This document shows positions 23,878-33,253 of a stretch of 64,000 nucleotides of DNA, one piece after another. The stretch spans positions 62,001-126,000 of the forward strand of contig NZ_UFTA01000002.1 of assembly GCF_900445265.1 (NCBI RefSeq), in the 5' to 3' direction. This DNA is from Anaerococcus octavius. GTDB lineage: Bacteria > Bacillota > Clostridia > Tissierellales > Peptoniphilaceae. Positions within the stretch are counted from its first letter, which is position 1; each line of letters starts with the position of its first letter. The position numbers and the translations under genes were made by a program. The notes beneath the pieces were generated by a model that saw nothing but the letters and a program-made list of their open reading frames with translations, had not been told where the DNA came from and ran no database searches.

Positions 23878-24531
23878 ATGAAAAAAATACTTATAATTGA
23901 AGATGATAAAAATTTAAATAAGGGTCTAAGCATAGCTTTGAATAAAAAGTATGAAATTATTTCTCTAAATACAATCAGTGAATCAAAAAAATATATTGAT
24001 AAAGTTGATCTAATTTTGCTAGATATGAATCTTCCTGATGGAGATGGACTTGAAATAATAGAATACGCAAGATTAATTTCATCGGTACCTATCATAGTTT
24101 TATCGGCTATAGATTTAGAAGCGTATATAATTTCATCCATAAATTTAGGCGCAGATGACTATTTAACCAAGCCGTTTTCTCTAGGGATTCTAGAAGCTAA
24201 GATTAAAAGAGTTTTTGAAAAGGTAGCTTCTAATGATTTAAGTCTTTATAAACAAGATGGTCTAGACTTTAATTTTAATACAAATACTTTCTATGTGGAT
24301 AACAAAAATATTGACCTCACTAGAACAGAGACGAAAATTTTATATTATCTTATAGAAAACAAATCTCAAGTTATAACTAAGGAATTACTATTTAATTTTG
24401 TTTGGGGAATAGATGATGAGTTTATAGATAAAAATACTCTTAGTGTCAATATTTCTAGAATAAGAAATAAATTAAAACCCTATGACCCTATAGAAACAGT
24501 CTTTGGAGCTGGTTATAAATGGAATTATTAG
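23878..24531 (+). CDS. OmpR-family response regulator
   Basis: 217 residues. The receiver domain has the acidic pair EDD, the phospho-acceptor D in ILLDMNLPDG, the switch T/S in IIVLSAID and K in YLTKPF. The C-terminal winged helix (about 125-217) has the usual DNA-binding pattern. The ATG at 23878 begins MKKILIIEDD; an earlier GTG adds four residues. It overlaps the kinase gene by 13 bp, and an ABC transporter follows, so this is the regulator of a peptide-sensing resistance-type module. The likely target site is the TGTAAG repeat at 25404-25442. Confidence 0.9.
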   Translation: MKKILIIEDDKNLNKGLSIALNKKYEIISLNTISESKKYIDKVDLILLDMNLPDGDGLEIIEYARLISSVPIIVLSAIDLEAYIISSINLGADDYLTKPFSLGILEAKIKRVFEKVASNDLSLYKQDGLDFNFNTNTFYVDNKNIDLTRTETKILYYLIENKSQVITKELLFNFVWGIDDEFIDKNTLSVNISRIRNKLKPYDPIETVFGAGYKWNY

Positions 24532-25391
24532 TAGGCTTTTTACTTATTATAATAGGAATACTTTCATACAAGTATATAACTTTGAGTAATGAGATGCGTG
24601 AATTTTCAGATTATATTGACAAGGCTTTGGATGGAAATTTAGAAATTACTGAATTTGATGAAAAAGAACTTTCTAAAATAAAGTCAAAACTTATTAAATT
24701 TTTATATGCAAGCCAAGTAAAAGAAGCAAAAATTAATACGGAAAAACATAAAACAAAAGACTTGATAGCAGATATATCTCATCAAACCAAAACTCCAATT
24801 ACCAATCTCTCTTTATACATTAGTCTCTTAGAAGATGAGCCAAAAGATGAGTATATTGAAATTATAAAATATGAACTTAATAAATTAAAATTTTTAATAC
24901 AAACTCTCGTAAAATCTTCTAGACTTGAAGCTGATATTATAGGACTACAAAAAAATCAAGCAAATTTAAAAGACCTAGTAGAAGATGTTTTAGGAGAATT
25001 CAAAGTCATATTAGATGAAAAAGATATAAGCATAAATTTAAAAGACAAAGACTTATTTTTCGATTTAGACGAAAGATGGCTTAAAGAAGCTATCCACAAT
25101 CTAGTAGATAATGCTATAAAATACTCGCCAAATAGTTCTACTATTAATATTTCAATCTATAAATCTTACCTAAATTATAATTTAGACATAGAAAATGAGT
25201 GCAAAGACTTATCAGAAGAAACTTTGCCGAAAATATTTGAAAGATTTTATAGAGGAAAAAATTCGGTTTCCAAGGACGGTTTGGGTTTAGGTCTATTTAT
25301 AGCCAGAGAAATTATAGAAAAACATGGCGGAAATATAAAAGCATCTTTGTACGAAAACAGAATAAAATTTTCAGTAGACTTCCCCTTGTGA
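24519..25391 (+). CDS. Sensor histidine kinase
   Basis: 290 residues. A single N-terminal membrane helix (about 3-21) and no extracellular sensor domain are followed by a dimerisation helix with the phospho-accepting histidine in DISHQTKTPI, an N box NLVDNAIKYS and G boxes in DGLGLGLFIAREI. The minimal sensing part suggests it reads the state of the adjacent ABC transporter, as in Bce-type modules. That functional link is inference from gene order. Confidence 0.88.
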   Translation: MELLVGFLLIIIGILSYKYITLSNEMREFSDYIDKALDGNLEITEFDEKELSKIKSKLIKFLYASQVKEAKINTEKHKTKDLIADISHQTKTPITNLSLYISLLEDEPKDEYIEIIKYELNKLKFLIQTLVKSSRLEADIIGLQKNQANLKDLVEDVLGEFKVILDEKDISINLKDKDLFFDLDERWLKEAIHNLVDNAIKYSPNSSTINISIYKSYLNYNLDIENECKDLSEETLPKIFERFYRGKNSVSKDGLGLGLFIAREIIEKHGGNIKASLYENRIKFSVDFPL

Positions 25392-25403
25392 GAAGTCTTT
25401 TTT

Positions 25404-25458
25404 CTTACAAAACTGTAAGAAGTCTTGTAAGCACTTTGTAAGATATGAATGTTATATT
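25404..25458 (+). promoter_or_regulatory. TGTAAG direct-repeat operator and promoter of the ABC transporter
   Basis: Three direct copies of TGTAAG start at 25414, 25426 and 25437, about one helical turn apart, with an inverted CTTACA at 25404. A -10 TATATT lies at 25453-25458 and no good -35 is present, as expected for a promoter activated by an OmpR-type regulator bound to direct repeats. Confidence 0.6.
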
Positions 25459-25479
25459 AAATATAAAGAGGTGATAGAT

Positions 25480-26157
25480 ATGTTAAAAGTAGAAAATTTA
25501 AAAAGATATTATAAAACAAATGATGTGGAAGTAAGAGCTCTTGACGGAGTATCTTTCGAAGTAAAAAAGGGAGAATTTATTTCTATAATTGGAGCATCTG
25601 GATCTGGTAAATCTACCCTATTACATCTACTAGGTGGACTTGATTATCCTACAAGTGGAAAAGTAATTATTGATGATACTGATATTTATGCTTTAAAAGA
25701 TGATGAGAGAACCATTTTTAGAAGAAGAAATATTGGATTTGTCTTTCAAGCATATAATCTTTTGCCAATGCTAAATGTATATGAAAATATAATTATTCCC
25801 TTTGGTCTTGATGGGGATACTGTAGATAAAAAATATGTTGATTTTGTAATAGACATTCTAGAGATAAGCGATCAAAAAAATAAGATGCCAAACGAATTAT
25901 CTGGTGGTCAACAGCAAAGAGTTGCCATAGCAAGAGCTTTAGTTACCAAACCATCTATAATTTTAGCTGATGAACCTACCGGTAATCTGGATTCAAAATC
26001 ATCATCTCAAGTTGTCTATTTATTAAAAAAGATTAATAAAGAACTTGGAAATACTATTCTTATGATTACTCACGATGATGCTGTTGCACAAGCGGCAGAA
26101 AAAACTTTAAGAATAGAAGATGGAAGGCTGGTAGGAAATAATGAAAGTAAAAAATAA
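25480..26157 (+). CDS. ABC transporter ATP-binding protein (MacB/LolD/Bce type)
   Basis: 225 residues. Walker A GASGSGKST, Q loop, signature LSGGQQQR, Walker B ILADEPTGNLD and H loop THDD. It powers the FtsX-type permease that follows. The ATG at 25480 follows AGAGGTG; a GTG nine bases upstream lies inside the ribosome site. It overlaps the permease gene by 17 bp. Confidence 0.93.
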   Translation: MLKVENLKRYYKTNDVEVRALDGVSFEVKKGEFISIIGASGSGKSTLLHLLGGLDYPTSGKVIIDDTDIYALKDDERTIFRRRNIGFVFQAYNLLPMLNVYENIIIPFGLDGDTVDKKYVDFVIDILEISDQKNKMPNELSGGQQQRVAIARALVTKPSIILADEPTGNLDSKSSSQVVYLLKKINKELGNTILMITHDDAVAQAAEKTLRIEDGRLVGNNESKK

Positions 26158-28621
26158 AGCTTATATAAGACGTCTTGCAAAAAATATTTTAAATGTGAAT
26201 AAAAGTAGAAGAAATATTCTCTTATTAGCCATTGCCTTAACATCTATATTATTTACAAGTCTATTTTCAGTAGTGTTGGGACTTGGGAAAAGTATGGAAG
26301 TTCAGACAATGAAATCTGTTGGCACAATCAGTCACGGATCATTTAAAGAGCTTTCTAACAAAGATATAGAAGTTTTATCCAAGGATAAAGATATAAAGAA
26401 ATATTCATTAATAAAACACATTGGTATTCTAGATGATGATAAAATAAGAGCAGAACTATCTTATAGTGATAAAAATGGATTTGACTGGTCATTATTTGAC
26501 AATGTTCGTGGAAAATATCCTGAAAAAGAAAACGAAGTATTTATAGATATAGCAACTGCAAAGAAACTAGGCTATAAAGGCGAAATTGGAGAAAAAATAA
26601 AAGTACCATTTAAGATAGAAAAACCTTACACAGGAGAACTCATAGAAAAGAAAATCGGAGATTTTGTTATATCTGGAACATATCAAAGTCCAATAGATTC
26701 CAATGTTGGTGTAGGACAAATATACTTATCAAAAGCCTATATAGATAAATTATCACTTCCAGAAGCTAGTAGTGATTTGGAAGTAATGTTAAAAAATTCC
26801 TTTATGATAAAGGATAAACTTTTAAAAATTGCTGAGAGAAATGGATATAGAGTAGTAGATAGTCCTGGAAATTTATTTGATAAGGAATTAAGAATTGGAG
26901 TTAATTTCGCCTATATTTTATCCGGAGCTGCTAACACAGACTTTATGATTTTTTTACCCGCATTGCTCTTATTAATTTTAGTAATGGTAGCAGGATTTTT
27001 AATTATAAACAATATATTTAAAATATCTGTAAATGAAGATATAAACTTACTTGGATTACTTAAAACTATAGGTATGACAAAGGTACAAATAAGAAAGCTT
27101 GTTCATTTAGAGTCTTTTATAATAGCAATTCCATCTATAATAATGGGCAATATAATAGGAATTTCTATTGGGAAAATAATTTTAAATAAAATATTTTCTA
27201 CTAATATGGTATTAGCAAATATAAATCTATCATTAGTTTTAATATTATTAGCTATACTATTCTCTACCATATTTACTTTATTAACTGTTTTTTTATCAGT
27301 TATGAGTCCGGCAAGATATGCAGCTAAAATTTCACCGATAGATGCTAGTAAATATAACGAAACCGAGATAAAAAAGAAATATAAAAGTGATAATATTTCT
27401 TTAGGAAAGCTTGCAAAAAGACAGGTTTTTTCAAATAAATTTAGATTTGCTTCAATTGTTCTCTCTATGAGTCTATCAGCCGTTATTTTAAATGGTGTTT
27501 TGACTTATACAAGTAATATAGATTTGGAGAAAGGACTATCAGATGTAATAGTAACTGATTATAATATTGCAAGTCCTAAGTATTTTAGATATAGGTATTA
27601 CGATAAAGAAGATAGACTTAAAAAGACATTTATTGATCAGGTAAGAGAACATAAAGGATTTAAAGATGGTGGAGCTTTATACTATTATGGTGATGAATAC
27701 CGCTATCCAGACATAACAGTCGAAGGAAAAAAGATTGCCCCACTCTTACTTGGTGTAGATGATTATTTAATAAATAAACAGAAGTTTTTAGAAGGAGAAT
27801 TTAATAAAGATAAATGGGATAATGGATCGTATGCCATTGTAGGTGAAGATAGTGATAAGAAATCTTCGTTTAAAGCAGGCGATAAAATAAAGATTAAGGT
27901 AAAAGATAGCATTAAAGAAGTCCAAATTATGGGAAAAATTAATTATAATTTTTCCGATGGATTGAGATATTATCCTATTATCCAGGAAAATCAATTTGAT
28001 GAGTCTAGCCCTGAGTTAGATAAAGAATATCTTTATTTAAATCCTAATTTGTACGAAGAACTCACAGGCGATAATAGTATAATGTCCTATGGATTTGATG
28101 TAGAAGATAGTGAAAAGGAAAATTTTGATAAGTTATTAAAATCTTTTGAAAATGACCCAGACTTTTCCTATGATTCCAGAGGTCTTCAGATAAAGTCTTT
28201 TAAAGATTTTAAAAATTTAATAGAGTTTGTAGGTTATAGTTTATCTATAGTCTTGTTTTTAATTTCTGTACTAAACTTTATAAATATTATTGCTACAGAA
28301 ATTATAAGAAACATGGTTAATCTATCAATCCTTGAAGCTATCGGGATGACAAAGAAAAATATTAAGAAATATTTAGTTAAAAAGAATTTAATCTATTCAA
28401 TTTCAAGCTTAGTATTTTCTTTTATAGTGATGCTACTTATAGATAAATTTATACTGATAGATTTTATGGCAGAGACTAAGTGGACAACATTTAGTTTCAT
28501 AATTACACCGCTTCTTATCGTAAATTTAGCAAATATAATAATAGGAATATTGTTTACTAGCAAATTTTATGAAAAGCACAGTTGTAATAGTCTTGTTTCT
28601 AGAATAAGAAGTTTAGAGTAG
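26141..28621 (+). CDS. FtsX-type ABC transporter permease
   Basis: 826 residues. One membrane helix near residues 25-48, a large outer domain (about 50-265), then a block of three helices (about 270-390), another helix (about 435-455), a second outer domain (about 460-690) and a last block of three helices. This duplicated FtsX layout belongs to mechanotransmission transporters such as the Vex and MacB groups, which act on peptides and lipids at the outer leaflet and do not transport ions. The preceding kinase pair suggests a response to cell-envelope-active peptides. The substrate is unknown. Confidence 0.85.
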   Translation: MKVKNKAYIRRLAKNILNVNKSRRNILLLAIALTSILFTSLFSVVLGLGKSMEVQTMKSVGTISHGSFKELSNKDIEVLSKDKDIKKYSLIKHIGILDDDKIRAELSYSDKNGFDWSLFDNVRGKYPEKENEVFIDIATAKKLGYKGEIGEKIKVPFKIEKPYTGELIEKKIGDFVISGTYQSPIDSNVGVGQIYLSKAYIDKLSLPEASSDLEVMLKNSFMIKDKLLKIAERNGYRVVDSPGNLFDKELRIGVNFAYILSGAANTDFMIFLPALLLLILVMVAGFLIINNIFKISVNEDINLLGLLKTIGMTKVQIRKLVHLESFIIAIPSIIMGNIIGISIGKIILNKIFSTNMVLANINLSLVLILLAILFSTIFTLLTVFLSVMSPARYAAKISPIDASKYNETEIKKKYKSDNISLGKLAKRQVFSNKFRFASIVLSMSLSAVILNGVLTYTSNIDLEKGLSDVIVTDYNIASPKYFRYRYYDKEDRLKKTFIDQVREHKGFKDGGALYYYGDEYRYPDITVEGKKIAPLLLGVDDYLINKQKFLEGEFNKDKWDNGSYAIVGEDSDKKSSFKAGDKIKIKVKDSIKEVQIMGKINYNFSDGLRYYPIIQENQFDESSPELDKEYLYLNPNLYEELTGDNSIMSYGFDVEDSEKENFDKLLKSFENDPDFSYDSRGLQIKSFKDFKNLIEFVGYSLSIVLFLISVLNFINIIATEIIRNMVNLSILEAIGMTKKNIKKYLVKKNLIYSISSLVFSFIVMLLIDKFILIDFMAETKWTTFSFIITPLLIVNLANIIIGILFTSKFYEKHSCNSLVSRIRSLE

Positions 28622-28649
28622 ATATGTTTATACTTGAAAAAAAGATAAC

Positions 28650-28686
28650 AAATAAGGCTATGAGCATTAAAGCTCATAGCCTTTTA
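28650..28686. terminator. Bidirectional terminator
   Basis: Stem AAGGCTATGAGC / GCTCATAGCCTT with A-rich left and TTTTATTT right flanks, between the permease gene and the convergent lipoprotein gene. Confidence 0.9.
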
Positions 28687-28691
28687 TTTCG

Positions 28692-29333
28692 TTATAGATT
28701 TTGTTCATACTTATATAAGTCGTCATTTGGAATAATTTCGACTTCTGCAAGTTTTCCTTGATACATGGTAAAAATTGCCACATATTTTCCGTTTAAATAC
28801 ATGTAGTATTGGTCGTTTTGGGCATCTTTTGTATTTTGTCTTAATTCTATGATTTCCTTATCTGGAACTTTTGTTTCCATTTCATAAAGAGCATCGCCAA
28901 ATTTTATATTTCCTAGGCTAAAATCCATATTGCTTAGCTCAAAATTTGAGATTTCAATATAATTTATAGGAGCATCTAAAATATTTATATCAGATCTGCT
29001 GTTATTTGTTGTTTTTACAAATATTTGATTATCATCTTTTTTTAAGTAAATGTCTGCAGTCTTGCCATCTGGAATTGTTTGTAAATTTTCTTTTTTTGCT
29101 TCTCCTTCTAAGGAAGCTGAGTAAGTAAATCCATTTTCTATAAAGCGACTTATATTTGGTGGGAATACATATCCAAATTCATCTAGTTTAAAATCGCCCT
29201 CTATATTTTTTCTGCTATTTTCATCGGCCTTATCTATGTTTTTTTGTAAAGAAAAATTTTCATACATAAAGTCTTGGGCATCTTGGCAGGAGCTTAGAGA
29301 CAGGACCATAAATATTATCAAAAGTACTTTCAT
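28692..29333 (-). CDS. Hypothetical lipoprotein
   Basis: 213 residues. The signal ends in the lipobox LSSC, with mature protein starting CQDAQDF. The body is mostly beta strand with no recognised domain. The ATG at 29333 is preceded on the minus strand by AAAGGTG; the longer frame upstream has no ribosome site and would bury the signal peptide. It stands alone, divergent from ilvA. Confidence 0.6.
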   Translation of the reverse strand: MKVLLIIFMVLSLSSCQDAQDFMYENFSLQKNIDKADENSRKNIEGDFKLDEFGYVFPPNISRFIENGFTYSASLEGEAKKENLQTIPDGKTADIYLKKDDNQIFVKTTNNSRSDINILDAPINYIEISNFELSNMDFSLGNIKFGDALYEMETKVPDKEIIELRQNTKDAQNDQYYMYLNGKYVAIFTMYQGKLAEVEIIPNDDLYKYEQNL

Positions 29334-29439
29334 ATCTACACCTTTCATAATTTCTATTTTATCAAAATTAGGATAATTATAAAACTGTTTTATATTTGTC
29401 AATTAATTGTTATAATCATTTATAGAAAGGATGGATATT

Positions 29440-30624
29440 ATGTTTGATTTTAATAATGCAAAAAATAGATTAGATGAGGTTATAACACCAACACACTTGT
29501 TTTATTCAGAATTTTTTTCTGATATTGCTTCAAATAACGTTTACATAAAGCCAGAAAATTTACAAAAAACTGGATCATTTAAGATTAGAGGAGCCTACAA
29601 CAAGTTATCAAAGCTCGATGATGCTTCTAAGGATGTAGGGATTATTACAGCTTCTGCTGGTAACCACGCCCAAGGGGTGGCATATTCTGCAAATAAATTA
29701 GGAATAGATGCGACAATTTGTATGCCAGAACAAACTCCTATGATAAAAGTAGATGGTACTTTAAAATATGGAGCAAATGTTGTTTTGCATGGAGATAATT
29801 TTGATGCTTGCAAAGAACATGCCATAAAACTTGCCGAGGAAAATGGTTATACATTTATACCTCCATTTGATGATTTGGATGTAATAGAAGGTCAAGGAAC
29901 TATAGGTCTTGAAATAGTAGATGAACTTGAATATGTAGATTATGTTATAGTTCCAGTTGGTGGTGGTGGACTTATAGCTGGTATTGCCAAATGTATAAAG
30001 GAAATTAGTCCTCTTATAAAAGTAATAGGGGTTGAACCATACTCAGCTCGCTCAATGCAAGAGTCTATTAGAAAAGGTAAAATAATTAAATTAGAAGGTG
30101 TTGATACAATTGCCGATGGTACAGCCGTTGCAGAAGTTGGAAGCTACACATATGACATTGCCAAAGACTATGTAGATGATTGGATAACAGTAACTGATGA
30201 GGAAGTACTGATGGCTTTTATAAATCTTATGGAAAAGCATAAATTAGTTGCAGAACCATCAGGTGCTTTATCTTTGGCAGCCCTTGATAAACTAAATTTT
30301 TATAACAAAAATGTAGTTTCAATCATAAGTGGGGGCAATATCGATATGAGTTTTATTTCCCAACTTATCAATCGTGGATTATTTGAAACAGGCCGTATAA
30401 CTAGAATAAATGTGGAAGTACCAAATATACCAGGCAAACTTCAAGATTTATTAGCAGATATTGCTTATACAAAAGCAAATATCATATCAATTGACCATGA
30501 TAGCTTGAAAGAAGCCAGCAGATTTAAAAATATAAATGTATCAATCACCTTAGAAACAAACGGACCTGACCATGTCAAAAAAATCCGTGATGTTATAGCT
30601 AAGAAAGGATATATAATACATTGA
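29440..30624 (+). CDS. ilvA: Threonine dehydratase with ACT domain
   Basis: 394 residues. The PLP lysine lies in KTGSFKIRGAY, the phosphate loop is GGGGLIAG and the asparagine loop is SAGNHAQGV. A C-terminal ACT-like domain (about 325-394) may sense effector amino acids. The enzyme converts threonine to 2-oxobutyrate and ammonia. Size and single ACT domain suit the catabolic/short IlvA (TdcB) group, so biosynthesis versus fermentation cannot be decided. The ATG at 29440 has AAAGGATGG ahead; the ATG at 29431 lies too close to that site. It overlaps murE by four bases. Confidence 0.88.
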   Translation: MFDFNNAKNRLDEVITPTHLFYSEFFSDIASNNVYIKPENLQKTGSFKIRGAYNKLSKLDDASKDVGIITASAGNHAQGVAYSANKLGIDATICMPEQTPMIKVDGTLKYGANVVLHGDNFDACKEHAIKLAEENGYTFIPPFDDLDVIEGQGTIGLEIVDELEYVDYVIVPVGGGGLIAGIAKCIKEISPLIKVIGVEPYSARSMQESIRKGKIIKLEGVDTIADGTAVAEVGSYTYDIAKDYVDDWITVTDEEVLMAFINLMEKHKLVAEPSGALSLAALDKLNFYNKNVVSIISGGNIDMSFISQLINRGLFETGRITRINVEVPNIPGKLQDLLADIAYTKANIISIDHDSLKEASRFKNINVSITLETNGPDHVKKIRDVIAKKGYIIH

Positions 30625-32048
30625 CCTTTGAAACTTTAGTTGAAGAAATTGACTATATAGATATAAAAAAAGAAAATGACCAAGAATTAAAAAATGTTAC
30701 AAATAATTCAAAAGATATAGAAAATGGAGATGTTTTTGTAGCTATTGTAGGAAAACTAAGCGATGGTCACAAATATATAGATGATGCTATAAAAAATGGA
30801 GCAAGTACTGTAGTTTATCAAAATGATATAGATATTGAAGAAGGGATAAACTATATAAAAGTAAAAGATACTAGACTTGCTTTATCACAAATTTCAAATG
30901 TCTTAGAAGATTTTCCATCAAAAAAAATGACAGTAGTGGGTGTTACAGGAACTAATGGAAAAACAACAACTGCAACTACTATTTATTATTTGATGAGAGA
31001 AATCTATGGCAATGCTACTAATATAGGCACCGATGGAACATTTATAGGTGATGAACATTCAGAAACATCAAATACTACCCCAGATAGTTATCTTTTAAAT
31101 AGAATATTTAATGAGAGTTTAGAAAAAAATATAGACCATGTAGTTTTAGAAGCATCTAGCCATGGTCTAGTGCAAAATAGATTAAATGGGATTGACTTTG
31201 ATTATGGTATATTTACAAATCTTTCTACAGAGCATCTTGACTACCATAAAACAATGGATAATTACTTTGCAGCAAAGATGATACTTTTTGAAAATTCTAA
31301 AAATAAAATTGTAAATATAGATGATCCATATGGTAAAAAAGCCAAAGAAAGATTTAAAGATGCTATAACATATGGTAAAAGTGAAGAGGCAGATTATAGG
31401 GCTACTGAAATAGTTAAAAACGAAAAAACCACTGATTTTAAGGTAAATGGAGTAGATTTTACTATAAATTCCATAGCAGACTATGAAATCTATAATAAGC
31501 TTGCAGCCATAGCTACGTTAAATAATATGGGGGCATCTCTAGAAGAAATTTCAGAAAAACTTAAAAAGTTTAATGGATTACCATCTAGATTTCAATATGT
31601 AGAAAATGATTTAGGAAAAAATATTATCATAGACTTTGCCCATACGCCAAGAGCTTTTGAAGCGATTTTCGAATCTATACCAAAAAATGTTAAAACTTAC
31701 GCTGTATTTGGAATCCAAGGAGACAGAAATACAGAATTTAGAAGGCTTATAGGAAATGCTTGTGCAAAAAATGATGTATTTGCAGTAATAACAACCGATG
31801 ACCCAAAATTTGATACTTATGATCATATATCAGATGAAATTGTAGCGGGTATTGATGAAATTGGTGGTCAATACGAAAGAATAGAAGATCGTTTGAAGGC
31901 TATGACATATGCAATTAAAAAAGCGAATCCTGGAGATTATATTCTAATGCTTGGTAAAGGTGAAGAACATTTTATAAAATTGCATGGCAACGAAAAAACT
32001 CCTTACAATGAAATGGAAACAGTTCTTAAGGCTATAGACGCCCAATGA
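30621..32048 (+). CDS. murE: UDP-MurNAc-tripeptide ligase MurE
   Basis: 475 residues, starting with TTG inside the ilvA stop. Mur-ligase ATP loop GVTGTNGKTTT (about 110), TTPDSY, LEASSHGL, and the C-terminal domain with GDRNTEFR and TTDDPKFD. It adds the third amino acid to the peptidoglycan stem peptide. The DDPK sequence stands where meso-diaminopimelate-adding enzymes have DNPR, so this enzyme probably adds lysine or ornithine. The following flavoprotein overlaps its end by four bases (ATGA). Confidence 0.9.
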   Translation: MTFETLVEEIDYIDIKKENDQELKNVTNNSKDIENGDVFVAIVGKLSDGHKYIDDAIKNGASTVVYQNDIDIEEGINYIKVKDTRLALSQISNVLEDFPSKKMTVVGVTGTNGKTTTATTIYYLMREIYGNATNIGTDGTFIGDEHSETSNTTPDSYLLNRIFNESLEKNIDHVVLEASSHGLVQNRLNGIDFDYGIFTNLSTEHLDYHKTMDNYFAAKMILFENSKNKIVNIDDPYGKKAKERFKDAITYGKSEEADYRATEIVKNEKTTDFKVNGVDFTINSIADYEIYNKLAAIATLNNMGASLEEISEKLKKFNGLPSRFQYVENDLGKNIIIDFAHTPRAFEAIFESIPKNVKTYAVFGIQGDRNTEFRRLIGNACAKNDVFAVITTDDPKFDTYDHISDEIVAGIDEIGGQYERIEDRLKAMTYAIKKANPGDYILMLGKGEEHFIKLHGNEKTPYNEMETVLKAIDAQ

Positions 32049-33253
32049 ATATTTTAGTAATAGGAGCAGGAGCTGCAGGTTTATTTTTTGCTTCTTTTAT
32101 GGATAAGCATGATGTAAGACTTATAGAAAAAAATGAATTTGCAGGAAGAAAACTTTTGGCCACAGGCAATGGACGTTGCAACTTTACAAATTTAAACTTC
32201 TCAGCTAAAAATTTTAAGGCAAACAACAAATATTTTATACAATATCCTATAGAATATTTTACTAACAAAGACTTAATAAAATATTTAAATGAGATTGGCA
32301 TAGCTACCACAAATCTAGCATCTGGTAGATGTTATCCTAAAACTATGAGTTCAAAAACTGTTAGAAATGCCTTGTTTTTACAAGCAAAAGAAAATGCTGA
32401 TTTTATTTTTAATGAAGAAGTAATTAGTATAGACTTTAAAAATAAAAAAGTAAAAACTAAATCAGATACTTATATTTATGACAAATTAGTTATAGCAACA
32501 GGTGGGATTACCTTAAAAAATTCTGGATCCGATGGCAAGATTTTTGATTTGATAAAAAATGATATCCCACTTACAAAAATGACCTATGCCATTACAAATT
32601 ATGAAACAGAACAAAAGCTTTCAAAAAAAGCAAAGGGAACAAAAGTAACTGCAAAAGCTAGCTTAATCGTTGATGGCAACTTCATAAAATCTTCAATAGA
32701 TGATGTGATTTTCCAAGATTATGGCTTAACTGGCACTGCTATTTTAGATATATCTAATGATTTATCTGAGTCTTTGGTTAAGAAAAGATCTTCATATATA
32801 TATATAGATTTTTTTCCTGAATTTTCCAAAAAAGATTTTGAAAAATACTTAGAAAGTCTTTTAACAAGATTTGCCAAAAGGTCTATAAAAGATATATTAA
32901 TTGGTGTGATAAATGAAAAGTTACTAGAAGATATACTAAAAATATCACATATAAAGCCAGATAAAAGAGGCTTTGAAATAAATGACAAGGATTTTAAAAA
33001 CTTAGTAAATAGTTTAAAATCTTTGAGCTTTAAAATTTCAAAAATCCATGATAAGGAAAATGCCCAAGTCACACTGGGTGGGGTAGATAGTAACTTTATA
33101 AATCCCGCAACTATGGAATCTACAAAAGTAAAAGATGTATTTTTTATAGGAGAATGCCAAGACGTAGCTGGCGATTGTGGAGGATATAATATATCTTGGG
33201 CAGCCTCTAGTGCAAAAGTAGCCAGCGATTATTTAAGGAGCTTAGATGTTTAA
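32045..33253 (+). CDS. BaiN/HI0933-like flavoprotein
   Basis: 402 residues. N-terminal FAD loop IGAGAAGLFFASF, then the family signature GRKLLATGNGRCNFTN, and a C-terminal FAD segment VAGDCGGYNISWA. Members of this family are NAD(P)/FAD-dependent oxidoreductases of mostly unknown substrate; BaiN was proposed to act in bile-acid dehydroxylation but most relatives are elsewhere. It overlaps murE and the next dehydrogenase by a few bases, so it is in the same operon. No substrate can be read from the sequence. Confidence 0.85.
   Translation: MNILVIGAGAAGLFFASFMDKHDVRLIEKNEFAGRKLLATGNGRCNFTNLNFSAKNFKANNKYFIQYPIEYFTNKDLIKYLNEIGIATTNLASGRCYPKTMSSKTVRNALFLQAKENADFIFNEEVISIDFKNKKVKTKSDTYIYDKLVIATGGITLKNSGSDGKIFDLIKNDIPLTKMTYAITNYETEQKLSKKAKGTKVTAKASLIVDGNFIKSSIDDVIFQDYGLTGTAILDISNDLSESLVKKRSSYIYIDFFPEFSKKDFEKYLESLLTRFAKRSIKDILIGVINEKLLEDILKISHIKPDKRGFEINDKDFKNLVNSLKSLSFKISKIHDKENAQVTLGGVDSNFINPATMESTKVKDVFFIGECQDVAGDCGGYNISWAASSAKVASDYLRSLDV

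Noticed and set aside
29334-29402. Longer N-terminus of the lipoprotein at 28.7-29.3 kb
   Set aside because: It would place 23 residues before the signal peptide and lacks a ribosome site.
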